Positions 1 through 12,900 of a stretch of DNA of 64,000 nt are shown piece after piece. Under the pieces are notes generated by a model that was given only the letters and a program-made list of their open reading frames with translations, made no database searches and was not told the origin of the DNA. Source of the DNA: Gordionus sp. m RMFG-2023. Lineage: Eukaryota; Nematomorpha; Gordioida; Chordodea; Parachordodidae. Within the stretch, counting starts at the first letter, position 1; every line of letters starts with the position of its first letter. The translations under genes were made by a program, and so were the position numbers. The stretch is from NCBI RefSeq assembly GCF_954871325.1, contig NC_088776.1:32164508-32228507 (forward strand), in the 5' to 3' direction.

Positions 1-357
1 ATAATTATAATTTTGAGTCGGTTTTATTTGGGATAAATATAAAAAAATCCTCCTGGATTGGGCTGAGTCTAACATTTAAATTTCGGGCCAGGCTGAGCTT
101 GAAAAATTAAGCGAATGTAAGAAGTTGGCTTCAGAAAAAATCATGATACTTACGGGATTCGAACCCAGAATCTTCGGATTGAGATACACGCACTCATCCG
201 ACTAGACCAGAGTTTCTCTTCGAAAATCACTATTTATAAAATTAAATATTATAAATAAACAAGTGTTACCTCGATCATATCAAAATTAAGTTCGTTCAAT
301 ATCACACCATGTTATATCTAAGATTAACCAAAAAATTAGGCCCGATGCAGATCACTA
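1..357. mobile_element. Partial hAT-type MITE of the GGGCC-word family (cut by window edge)
   Basis: Positions 1-115 hold degenerate words such as GGGCTGAG and CGGGCCAGGCTGAGC. The right end at 335-357 reads GGCCCGATGCAGATCACTA, the same terminus as the elements at 3454 and 3767. The middle is occupied by a tRNA-like segment and plain AT-rich DNA. Only one end is in the window, so no target duplication can be checked. Confidence 0.5.
148..214 (-). repeat. tRNA-like segment, probable SINE head
   Basis: On the - strand an A box, TGGTCTAGTCGG (198-209), and a B box, GGTTCGAATCC (155-165), are spaced as in a tRNA. The two sides of the acceptor stem are not complementary and the anticodon stem is imperfect. 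I read it as a tRNA-derived pol III promoter of a SINE or tRNA relic, not a working tRNA. Confidence 0.5.
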
Positions 358-853
358 ATTCTTATAAAAATGAGTTTTGCACCCAAATTTTTAAATATGA
401 GTTCTAAAAAAATAAAAATATTTTAGAGGTGACAAGACCCCTTTGCTCCTCTTTTCTGACGTCAATGAAGATGGTATTCACTGAAATGTTATGAATTTTG
501 ATAAAAAAATCCCATTTTTTAAAATCTTATATATAGTAAATTTCCAGATTTATTTTTTATCTGTAAAGCAAATATTGTGGGGACAGATCAAACTTTTATT
601 ATAATGTCTAAAATTACTCTACATTTTATTAGTATTAAAATTACTTAGTTAACAATTTTTTTTTAAAAAAATCAGCATTTTATGAAATTAACTAAAGAAA
701 ATCTCTAATGAAATACTAATTATAATATACATAAGTATTACTATTAGTCTTAATTGAATTTTGACATCTGATGGAATATTTTAAAGAATTCTAATTATTA
801 TACAATTTAAACTTTTTTGATATATCTTACGAAGGATAAAAATTTATTTTAAG

Positions 854-934
854 GTGCTTTGGAAACGGTTTTAAGACAATGTTCTCCTGAAATATACGAA
901 TCCGCTGTTCATTATTCCTTAGACAGAATGAAAA
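854..934 (+). CDS. PSME4: PSME4 exon (first in window)
   Basis: Acceptor TTTTAAG, donor GTTAAA. It reads ALETVLRQCSPEIYESA then LDRMK, matching the human STILTQCSKEIFMVAL segment. It starts in phase 2 and ends in phase 1, joining the exon at 1016. Confidence 0.8.
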
Positions 935-3900
935 GTTAAAATAATGTTAAATTTCTATTTTTTTTATAATATATAAGAAGAAAGAAATAATATTTACTAT
1001 TCTTTTAAAAAACAGATATCTTGTACTCATCTAAACCGGCTCGAGATGCAATATCGGATCTTTGTTTGGGACTTTGCATAGCTGATCCATCTATCAGCTT
1101 ACCTATTATTTTACCCTTTTTTGCTGGTCGCTTAACACAATGTTTGATCGAAAGGCAAAATTTACAAAATCAATCTAACGAAAATCCCCAAATGGATGAG
1201 CCCGAACTTCTTTGGTACTCCCAGATACTGGCCTCTAGTCTCAGAAACACGGGGACCAAAGTTCTTATTGTTCTTGCACAAGATTTATGGAGGTTTCTAA
1301 AAGCTGGCTTAAAGGTAATTTATATTATAATTGAAAAAAAATTAAGAACTTGACTTATTTAAAGGAATCAGATTTTACAAATTTCTTAGTTTCCTCTATA
1401 TCTAAATGTTTTAATTCTTTTATATATTATCTTTTAAATATTTAATATTTGATCAGAGTACGAAAAAATTCTTCAAAAGATTTTTTTTTAAATTTGTCAT
1501 TTTCGAAAGATTTTATATGCATGAAAATTACCATAGATTTTGGCATTTTTAAGTGAAATATTATTAAAAACTTCTTTATAAAAAATCTACAAAGATTTTT
1601 GTTCAAAAATTTTGAAGATTTTTTACAAACATTGTAGTTGATTATATCGAATTTTGACTTCAGGCATACTAGGATATTATATAGCTACCAGAATATTTAA
1701 TTTTTCTAACAAAATTAAGAATGATTTCAGAATAATTGAACAATTTAATTATACATAATTTTTATCTAAAAGGTTGAATCGATCATTTCTTCTGCTTCAT
1801 CTGAAAGTGAAAACCTCAATAACCATCCTTTCTTAACCCCTAGAATAGAAGTTTTTGAGATTCTGGGGGAATGTTTATCCAATTTAATGAGTTCACTGAC
1901 CAAAATTTACATTCAGGATTACAAGAGTCTTAACCCTCAAGAATGGAAGACTTATACTATGAATAAAAAATTGCACAATCCGTTTCAATATTGGGGAAAG
2001 TTGTATAAACATAACGAAGTAATATATTTAGTGTTGGTTAAACGACTCGATTTGAACCGATTTTTAAAACGGCTCACTCAATATTTTATCTAGTAAAATA
2101 CTACCCTAGTCGAGATTTCGCTAATAGATCTCCCCCAATGCTATCTATGATCAAAATCTACAGGCTTAAGTAAAGATTAAATATTGAGCTAGCCGTTTAA
2201 AACACTAATTACATTGTTATTTAGGGATATTTCAATTTTCGCATAAATACAGATCAATAATAAGAATAAATTTAAATGCACACTTTCACCAATAGCTGGG
2301 GAAACCCTCCAAATTTTTTCATAAAAATGAAATCTCCCTCAATAAAAAAAATTCTCCCCAATTTTTTAATATCTCCTCTCCACCAACATTTGTTTTTTGA
2401 AAAATGCAATCTCTCCCACCGAGAATTGCTTAATTTATTTACCATTTTTTAAAAATCTTCCCTAATACTTTATAATTTACACTTATTTCGAATTTTTAGT
2501 TTCATTCACTCATATTGATCGTTAAAGTGCATATTATTTTTCACATGAGCCAGCAAAATCAAATGTTAGAACCGAAATCTAAAAACATGATTACAAAAGA
2601 TCTAAAAGATTAAAATCCTTTTCAATCCCTAAAAATGCATCTAATAAGGGAAATGAAATATCAAAACGTTCCCAAATAGTTAGATATTTTCCAAAAAATG
2701 ACATATGTTTAATAGCTAAATTTCTTTTCCTCCAAAACGGAAACTTCAAAAGATGAAGATATAGCAAATAAATAACTTGCAAAATTGAGATTTAAAATGA
2801 ATAATATTTCAGCATTGTGTGCTGATAATGACTCAATAATTATGAAAAACACCAAATTATTTGTACGAATTAAGGCAATGTAACGAAAACTCTTACCGTA
2901 GCCTTGTTTTTAGCATACTTGAAATAATTCCTGCAAAAACAGGATCAATTTATTATAATTGCAGAAACAATCATAATGAAACTTTACTAGGAATTCAATT
3001 TTTCAATAAAACGTTGATTATTAACCTCGGTCCCATCAATTGGTCGGATTTTAAAAAATTTGATTAATTTAAAAAATTTTTTTGAAAATGACGTGGATGG
3101 ACATATTTCTGCCTTGTTTTTCATGTAAGAAGTGTTATCACAATGACAAATATACAACTATAGTGGATACTGTAATAATAAACATGGAGAAAATCTTGAA
3201 GAAATTGTATTCCTTATTAGTCCTTAAAATCGACGAAAAATTTTATGGGTCAATAGTCAGGACACTTATTGCTAGATACAATAATAATATTTATGTTGAA
3301 TAAGCAGAACGAAATTGGAGTATTTTTTTGTCCAATTTCTGACATGGTAATGAAACAATGAATATATTTTTATATTATAATTTATCAATTTTATAATTTA
3401 AAAAAAATACATTAATAATAAAAATATAAAAACTCGATAAAAATGGTATTGGGAGTGATCTGCATCGGGCTTAATTTTTCAAGCCTGGCCCGACCCGAAA
3501 ATTTTTTTAACTAAGTTTTCCTGACCCAGCTCGAACTATTTTTTTTAAAAAAACGATTTTTTTTAAATAAAATTAATTTTTATAGTTACTAAAATAAAAG
3601 ACATATGTTATAAAGCGTCTAGTTCTATAAATAAAAATTTTTATTTTACATAAAAAATTCAATATAAAATTGATAAATCTAAATATGTTTAAAAAAAATT
3701 CCAATGCTCAACCCGGCCCTAACGGGTTTCGGGCCGGGCCTACTTTTGCTGATCTCTAATTGGGACTAGAGATCTGCAAATCACCGACGAGTTTCGAGCC
3801 AGGCCTATTTTTTAAAAATAATTTCGGTTCGAGCTAGGTCTGGCCTAATATTTTTTTAAAAATTTGGGCCGGGCTGAATCGGGCTTAAATATTGTGAAAC

Positions 3901-6900
3901 ATATTATTATATTTTAATATTATTGTTAGAAAAAAGGCGCTATTACTTTTTATTGTAGAATATTTTTTTACAATCAATAAATATTTAAATTTTTTTTATA
4001 TTTAAATAAATTCTAGCTGGGCAGACAAATAATCTTTATTTTTATTTCGGGTCGAGTTTTTCGGGACAAATAAAAAAATTTCATTCGGGATCGGGCCGGG
4101 CAGGACAAATTTTTTAAAAAAAATTTAGACCGTGCCGGGCTTAAAAAATTAAGCCCTATGCAGATCACTAATTGGGACTATAAGTTTCCAAAAAACATGA
4201 ATAAAAAAATCAAATTACTTGGGTTCTAATGTTAGAACTTTTGTTTTGCCGCCTATGTTCTTTAAAAAATTTAAAGTTCCGACTGACATACCAATAACGA
4301 TTGGTAATAAAAAGATAATTTATTAATTTAAAATTTTTTCTCAGATATATCAATCGGATTAGAATTTACATTTTTTGGAAATGAAAAGACACATGTTAAG
4401 TTCCAAATTAAAGATTTATATAAAGACCAAGGTACAGAAGTTAACATCGAATTAAAATATGATCCTAAAAATCCCTTTTATAAAGATCTGAATATTGTCA
4501 CACTTGATAATAAGCCTTTTATAATCTCAATTATTGATTTAGATAATCTATTTAACATAATATTTGATTTGACAAACTTTTACTATTTCGAATATTTGAA
4601 AGTGAAAGGAAAATAGGTGCAATTTTTCAATGACAACAATAAACGCATATGTGTCATGTTTTCTATATTTCACTCTAATGCTTCATATACTCTATGTATA
4701 TTATTTAATATTTAACCGCGATAATTGATTGAATCATTAATATATTTACTTTTTGCATAACATCAAGATGATATTAGTTACATAATTCGATAAATTTTAT
4801 TTTAACTTAATGTATTTGTTTTTAGATTTTTTAACCTGAATTGGATTCAGACAGAACATCAGGACCAGCAAAAGGGAGTATGGAGGCGCAGCCCATTTTT
4901 TTTATATATAGTAAAGTTTTCTCCCTCATTTCAAAAATTTTGACCTGGAAACCTTGCATTTAAATATCATACCTCTTAGACTTTTTATATATATTTTTCT
5001 TTACGTTTGTAGATATATTAAGCTTGCCAAATTCAATTATTAATATCTATAAATTTAAATTTTAGATTATATTTTGGACAAACTAAAATAAATTATGACG
5101 TTTTTACTATGGCTGTTCAATTTGCATTTTTTTTACCAATCCGATATTCATATTGTAGATATTTTCTAAATTTTTATTTTAACCCTACAGGGGATAAGGA
5201 CATTGCAGTATATTATACCTTATACCTTTGTCTAAATTTTCTTTATTTTTATGGAGAAAATTAAAATATTTATAGAATGTAAAAGAGGAATAACAATGAA
5301 TCATTGTTACTTTACTCGCGCTCATTTTTATAAAAAATAAATTTTTACGCTATTATTTTAAAAACTATCCGATTTATCTCAAAAATGAACAATAGACCCT
5401 ATCCTATATAAGGAACATCCATGGTTTTTACTCTTTAGAATATAATGTTAAAAAATTGAATATTCAATTCATTTTTGTTAAATTATTGTGTAGATATGAA
5501 GGTGTTATATTTTGTAATATATGTATAGAAGTTTTCTCATGTAAATCCAACGAATTGCATCAACCAATTTTTTATATAATAATAAAATATTAAGGTTAAA
5601 TTAGATTGGCACGAGCCTTCTCCACAAGGCTTGGAACTAACCCGCTCTCTATTGGACCATTTCTTATCACCTTGTTTAGCCTACATAGATCATTGGGTTA
5701 CGTCATCTCATAAGAACAGCTCTTCTCATCAGAACACTTGCCATAAGGAGGTTTTGAGAAGATGTCTCTGTATAGTCGAAAAGTGTTTGATAGGATGCGG
5801 GGCCGTTTTAGAGCCCATATATAAATGCGATTTAAATTATAATAGTACACATGAAGAAGAACCGTTTATAAAATCGGATATGATCGATAAGTATGACGGA
5901 TTGGCCTATCCATTTATCTCTACGATATTTATTAAAGATTGTGATAATAATACAGTCTCGAAGATGGATAATGAACAAGAAAAAAATAAAGGAACTCAAA
6001 ATTATGTTCGAAGCAACGGCAATAAAGAAAATGGAATTGTTGACGGTCTTGAAAGCGTAGAACTAAGCGAAAATCAATCCAAAATACACTATCAAAATGC
6101 CATTATAACTCGCTTAGGCTTCCACAAATTACGATCTCGCATAGCCAAAAGCGTCAGGGCTTTACTACTCAATCATTTGTTCATTTGTGACTCCAGTCAA
6201 CGACCTAAGTTAGGCACGGGTGAAGATTACATTTCTTTGAACTACTTGATTAGCATATACCGACTCTTGCTATTTTACAGGGGCTATTTTCAGACAGATA
6301 TCGATTCTAAGTACAAAATATATACTTTTTCCATTTCCTTTGGGCTCCCTTTTTTTGCTTTGGTTTTATATATCATAATCACTATTAGTTTTATTTAATA
6401 ATTTTTATTCAATTACTATATTACATAATTTTTATGTTTCAAAGTTGGGAATAATCCAAAAAAGTTACATTTTATTTTAGTCACCAACGGGTAATTAATT
6501 CCATATCATTGTTAATTTCACAGAACGACCCTTTTAATTATGATAAAACTTTGTATACTGAGAAAAATTATTAGAAGGCATCAAATCAAAAATTTTAGTC
6601 TCCTAGTACTAATAGTTCCTGTGATATCAATAGTTAAAAATGCCCAAAACTACCCCTTTTCGAAAAATACGATTTTTAAAAATTAAGATAAGCCAAAAAT
6701 TAATAATGTTAAAAATAAAAATTAGGTGTCGTTTTGTAGTTCTAATAAAGACCTTTCAATAAATATTAAATATATTTTTAAAATTAATATTATTATGATT
6801 TATGTTTAAGTTATTTTGAACCTGAAAGTTTCATGTGTTTCACTGCCTGAATCTCTTCATATTTATAATTTTATTATTCACTTACATTATATCTATTTGT

Positions 6901-9900
6901 AAAAAAATTAAAATTAGGGCAGCTATGAGTTTTAGTTATTACGATTAAAAGATTAATTTTTTAAAAAAAAGAGTACTTTCTTATAAAATAAGGCATTTTT
7001 GTTAAAAAAAGAACAAATTTGCCATTGAGATTATTTAGCAATATTTTCTGGTTTTTGCTATTATAATCTTATATTTATAAATAACATTTAATTTTCGAAA
7101 AATTATTTTATTAATTTTATAAATATAATAGGTATATCTTCTGCCTTTCGTTAAATTAAGTTTTTCGGGAGCCTTGATAATCATCTTAATAAATTTAAAT
7201 TCGTCCGTCGTTTAAAGTATTATATTTTGGTATAAAAAGAAGATCCGTTTTACTTTTTAGAAATTACCTTTTTTTAAGAATATTAAAAATGACCTTTTAA
7301 GGTATTTTTTATTCAGAGGGCTCGTGTTCCCCCCATGACGTTAGTGTTTATATCCACTTAAACAAATCTTAACCACCAATCGCGATACATACAATTTCAT
7401 CAAGTAACATATTCTCTCGTAAATTTACTATACTCTCCATAATGAACGTCTAGAATTAATTTTAGTATTCAGCTTAACGGATTGAAAATACTAAATGAAT
7501 TTTATAATTTACTAAATCTCTCTCTTTGATTTATTTCTTCTGCTTTATACTCGGGTATGGTGACATAGGAAAAATTTATACCTTTAATATGCCCTTCCGC
7601 ATATTTATAGAATTGAAGATCTAAGTATTTGATCTAAATAAGGTTTTTGAAAGTGCATAGGGAAAAGTATTTTTACTGTAACATCTATACCATTGCAGCC
7701 ACTTTTGCCATATGTTATAGTAAAATTAATATCATATTGATTGAACACCAAAATCCATGTCATGGTCAAACATTTATAAAAAAAATTTCTATTTTTGTAC
7801 CGCGCTGCTGAACAATCAGAAAAATAATAATTTTTTTTGGCCAATGAAATTTTCAAAATTTGCTAATTTAAGTCCCAAAAACTGTATATTGGCTGAAGCT
7901 AGCGGAACACATTATGTAGCGTTTGTAGCATACACCAGAATATTAAACGAATGAAATTCAACTCTGAATTAACAACGCTGACTAAAGATATTAAAAATGA
8001 TGACGATATATTAACTTATAGATATATTATAAACAGAATTATTTGCAGTTCCGCTTTTTCTTATTTTGATGACTGTAGCGAGTATCTTGTTACACCTTTA
8101 AAAGAATACATCAAAAAATTATTTATAAAAATGATAAAAAGTGGGTTTCGGTGGTTAGAACAAGAGGCTATTTTTAACTCAATTTTCAGACGAATTTAGT
8201 AATTTTATTTGCAAAATTCATTTCACATTAAATTTAAAAATAGTTTAAAAAATAATCATAAACTAATTATTTATGACTCTTCGCCCCCGCCCCCCCCCCC
8301 AAAAAAAAACAACAACATTGGACTGCTTGACAAGTTATGTTATACCAGTTCGCAATTTATTATAAAATAGGAGATCAAATAAAGCACATGATCTTTGTGG
8401 TAATCGGAATCCTTAAATCATTAAGATGTTTCATTCTATTTACTCCAATCACATTTGTTAAATTTTTTAAAATACATACGTACTTCAAGAAAAAAATGAT
8501 TATTTTTCTGATTTTTCAGCAGGGCAATACAAAAATATGAAAAATTTTATCAATGTTTGACCATAAAATTTTTGGCGTTCAATCAGAATGCATTTTTTTT
8601 ATTATAGCATGTAAAAGTAGCTGCAATGACAATGATGTTACATTGAAAAGATTAAGGCACTTATAAACACCTTAGATCATATACTTATACCTTTACACTA
8701 TAAATTTGCGGAACAGCATATTAAAGGTATAAATTTTTCTTATGCCACCTATCCCAGGAACTATTAGTACTAGGAGGTATAGATTCGCTGCCTTCTATAT
8801 TCTCTTAATATCCAAAATTTTAACAAAATTAAAAAGGTTAATCTATAAAAATATTAATTTGATATTGATATGGAATTATCTCAACATGTTTTTTATTATA
8901 ACCTCAATTTATATAATTCTCATCTCGAACTATATTTTTATAGCTCTGTGCTTTAATTGAGTTTAAAGTATTTGACCAGGCCAGCTATGCTTGGAAATAT
9001 TTCTAACCTTTACGCTTCAGCACTCTAAAAATAATAAAAAACTTCAAGTTAGTTATTTGACTTATTTAACATCGCATGACTTTAATATTAGAATTTATCT
9101 CTAAAAAATATGAAATGTTATCCAGGACTGACCTGGTCTATTAATGTATTAAATTAGATAGTCATCAATTGAATTTTATTTTCCTTAATACATAATATAC
9201 AATATTCCTTTTCTCGCCCTTCTTTTTTAAAATAGATGCCAAACTTATAAGCAAGCCAAGGTATATTTTGGGGATCGTTGTTTGGCTTATAAGCGCTGCC
9301 CAAGATTCGCTCGTGCTCTGAGGGCCCAAATTCAACACGAAATACTGTGTAATAAACATCTCAACACTACTTTTACGTTGGAACATCAAAAAATGACTAT
9401 AGACTTAACGCGTGTCGCTGTTTGGGTATATTGTTTTATTTATACATAACTATTCATTATAATAATATTAATGTCTTATTTGCCCATCAATGTATCCCAT
9501 TTGATTTACAATGATTATAAAAATATATAGTAATTTTTTAAATTATTTTTTAACCTGTTTCTTATTTTATATCCATCCGTGTCCTTTCTTATTTCATATA
9601 ACTATTTTTTTTGAAGAATTGAAACTTTTAGAGATATCAAAATTTAAATCGATCCAAAAAATTCTTATGCGAATACAAACCTAAACATTATCATTAAATA
9701 ATAAAAAATAAATCCAATTACTGACACATAGAGTCCTTCCGAATATTTTTAAGAGAAATGCCTTTTATTTTTATTAGCCATGTAAAAAATTATCAGGGAA
9801 AGGGTCTGAATCGGGTTTTTATCATTTAAGTTTCTTAGAAAATTATAACAGATACGCAGGGTTGAACAAATTTTCAAAATATATTTGAATATAAATATAA

Positions 9901-12900
9901 ATACACTCCAAAAAAGTAATAGTACAAAAATACAAATTCTTTTTTAAATTTAAATGCTAAATACCTACAAAAATTTTCTAAAATAGTATAAAAATACAAA
10001 TACACGAATAATTTTCAGAAATAGTTTTGTATAGTAGCAATAATAATTTTTTTTACTTAAAGATATTTTATTAATTATTTTCTAAAAGTTATGCAAATAT
10101 AATAATTTATTTTATCAAAAAATATACAGGTATTTTTATTTTAGAAGCAAATATGAACCAACTTCAGATAATTAATTAGGCCTTTATTTTATTATAAAGA
10201 TATGTTTAAGCCCCCCTCCCTCCCCCCCCCCCCATCTAATAAGGTTAGAAAAAATTTAGATATTATTCTGCTAAAAATATATTAGAAACAATCTTATAGG
10301 CGGAACTAAAATCTCTATCTTCTAATTGCATATCATCTTCAATCAAATTTATTTTTCTTCAGATTTAAATATGAATATTTCTCATTTTAATAAAATAGAA
10401 TGAAACAAATAAGATTTTAAATTTTTCTCTTGTATTTATTTCAAATCGTAATAAATGCAGGATATTTTTTAATTTTAGCAGCTAAAATAAAAATACCTAA
10501 TCCTCTCTAAATTATTCAAATACAAAAAGGTATTTAAATACAAATAGTCACTATACTGCCCACCCCAGGATATACAGCTCATCAGTTATATCCTTATTTT
10601 TTTAAATTGGGAACTCTTACTAACCCATTAAGAACGGGGTATATAGGCAAGGATCTAAATAATAATTTATGGATTCATTTCGATATATTACCACCTATCT
10701 CTATTTTTATCAAAAAATAAATAAAAATCATAGATGTAAAAATTGGAAAATTTTTAAATTCAATGTATTTTAAAATTTGCATAAAATAAAAATTATTTGC
10801 ATTAAAATTTATTTAAAATGTGATATGTAGCATGAGTTATATTGTTCGAGGTGACGAGGAAAGGCTACATTTTCAAAAATACTTATTTTGAATAGTAATT
10901 ATATTTTAAACGCCTAAAATATTTTATTTTTAATCAAGTTATTCATCCAATCAGAGGCCTATGTTGGGCGGTCCATAACATAATCAATAAAGGCCTGGCC
11001 CGTAACTCAAAAAATATTATATTTGCTTCCTATTTTTCTCTTTTGCCTGATTAAATATAGTATCCCAATTTTAAAAAAAACGAAAAGTTTTTAAAAAAAT
11101 CAGGAGGGAAATATTTTGTTTTCATGTCATATTCTATATGTGTAATAAGTAAAATAGACGTACAACATGAAATTGTTAGATAATTGCTGAATATTTAAAT
11201 TTAATGCATAATATAAAAATAGAGAATGCAATAAATATTTAGGGTAGTAATTATATTTCATAATTCCATTTATAAAAACAGTAGCCAAGCGTAGACCTAA
11301 ATTTTTTAGCCCCAGCCGAGTAAATTAAATTTGCAGATTTCTAATTAGAATTATATAAAATACTAAAATATATTTGAAAAAAGAGGGCTGTGCCGATCCA
11401 TGAATTTTTTTTCCAATCCGATATTACTACCGAGACAATCCGATATCGATATTTAACTTGATTTGATTATCTATCTATCTTTGAATCAATATTATAAAAA
11501 ATTAATATTTTTTATTCAAAAAAAGAAACTTTAACGAATTATTAAGTGTATTTATTTTTAATCTCCAAAAGTTAATTTTTTAAATATATATTATCTCATT
11601 TAAAATATAGTGATAATGTTATAATCGTTATTTTTTTTAACTTTTTTGAATTTTTTCGACGCAAATGAAAATTTATATTATTAACATTGAATTTAAAATT
11701 TCAATGATAATGTGTACCACAGAAAAGTGACGATTGTCATAATCTTTATTATTTAATTTTTTTGACGCTAATGGATTAAAACTTATAATTAACATGCAAA
11801 TTTAAAATTTCAGTGAAGATGTACCATAGAAAAGTAACAATTGTCAAAATCGTTAATATTTAATTCCTTTAAATTTTTTTGATGAAAAAGTGTAAGGATA
11901 TTTATTGTAAACATGTTAAACTAAAATTTTAATAAAGATGTACTATAAAAAAGTGACAATTGTTATAATCGTTATTTATTTATTTTTGATGCAAATGGGT
12001 TAAAATTTATATTTTTAACATGTAAAATTAAAATTTCAAAGAAGATGTACCATAGAAGTGAAAATTGTCATAATTATTATTTAACTTTTTTAAATTTTTT
12101 TGACAAAAATATATATATTATAAAAATTTTAAATTAAAATTTCAATGAAGATGTGCCTTAAAAAAAGTGAAAATTGTTATAATCGTTATTTTTAAACTTT
12201 TTTTGACGCAAATAGGTAAACATTTATAATCATATAATGCAACAAGTAAAAAATTAGCTCATTTCATTGAAGATAAATATGACAATAAGATTAAAAATCA
12301 GTGTTGGGGATTAATGCCCAATTTATTAAGGATGATAAGATAGGAATTCGAACTTTAAAAATGCTAGAAATTGTAAAGCACACGGCATCTAATTTAAAGG
12401 AAGAAATTGAAAATTTATTAAAAAGGTATAAAATATGTTTGAGTCAAATATACAGTATCACCGTTGACAATGGTGCGAATATGGTTAAAACTATTGAAAT
12501 GATAGCTGAGGAATATATTGATCTTTCTGACAATTTAAGAATTGATCATATTTCGAGGTCGCTCTTAGGAAATTTTTTATAAAATCATTAACTCCTAATT
12601 GAATTATATGGTTACAACAACACACTTAATATATTTTCCATATCATCATTTACTGGTTCTTCATCATTGTGTTGAAAATTTTAGTTATCATAAACATCTT
12701 GAATTTGATCATATTTAAGGTACTCCTCAGACGAATCACTATCATGTATAGAAGTAGGCCTAAAACGAATTATTTGTTATTTGATATTCGATTCGTATTT
12801 TACGAATACGAATAACACAATGAACAATGAGGAAAATTATTCGAAATTATTTATATATAAATATTCGTAATTATTCGCAAATATTTTATTGCAAGTAAAA

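Larger units (their letters stand above)
2588..4616 (+). pseudogene. Unidentified decayed coding region inside a PSME4 intron
   Basis: Several + strand open stretches look like coding sequence: 2588-2758 (KRSQIVRYFPKNDIC), 2861-3067 (YELRQCNENSYRSLVF, SIYYNCRNNHNETLL), 3082-3303 (CKKCYHNDKYTTIVDT) and 4346-4616 (LEFTFFGNEKTHVKFQIKDL, TLDNKPFIISIIDLDNL). The last follows a good acceptor, TTTTTTCTCAG. Two MITEs at 3454-4170 split it. I do not recognise the family. It could be a nested host gene relic or an unknown transposon ORF; how the pieces relate is not shown. Confidence 0.4.
7553..8757. mobile_element. DNA transposon remnant with ~57-bp inverted ends and opposed coding fragments
   Basis: The ends at about 7553-7609 and 8700-8757 are inverted copies of GGGATAGGTGGCATAAGAAA followed by AATTTATACCTTTAATATG. 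Inside are two pieces of one protein family in opposite orientations: on the - strand YFSDCSAARYKN and TYGKSGCNGIDVTVK (7605-7856), and on the + strand CILAEASGTHYVAF (about 7841-7950). From memory these resemble a family common in cnidarians and aphids with YFSDGAAAQYKN, SHGKSPCDGIGGTVKR and CVLAGASGTH blocks. Its superfamily is unclear to me. Confidence 0.6.

Noticed and set aside
148-214. A functional tRNA gene
   Set aside because: A and B boxes are present but the acceptor arms do not pair and the anticodon arm is imperfect.
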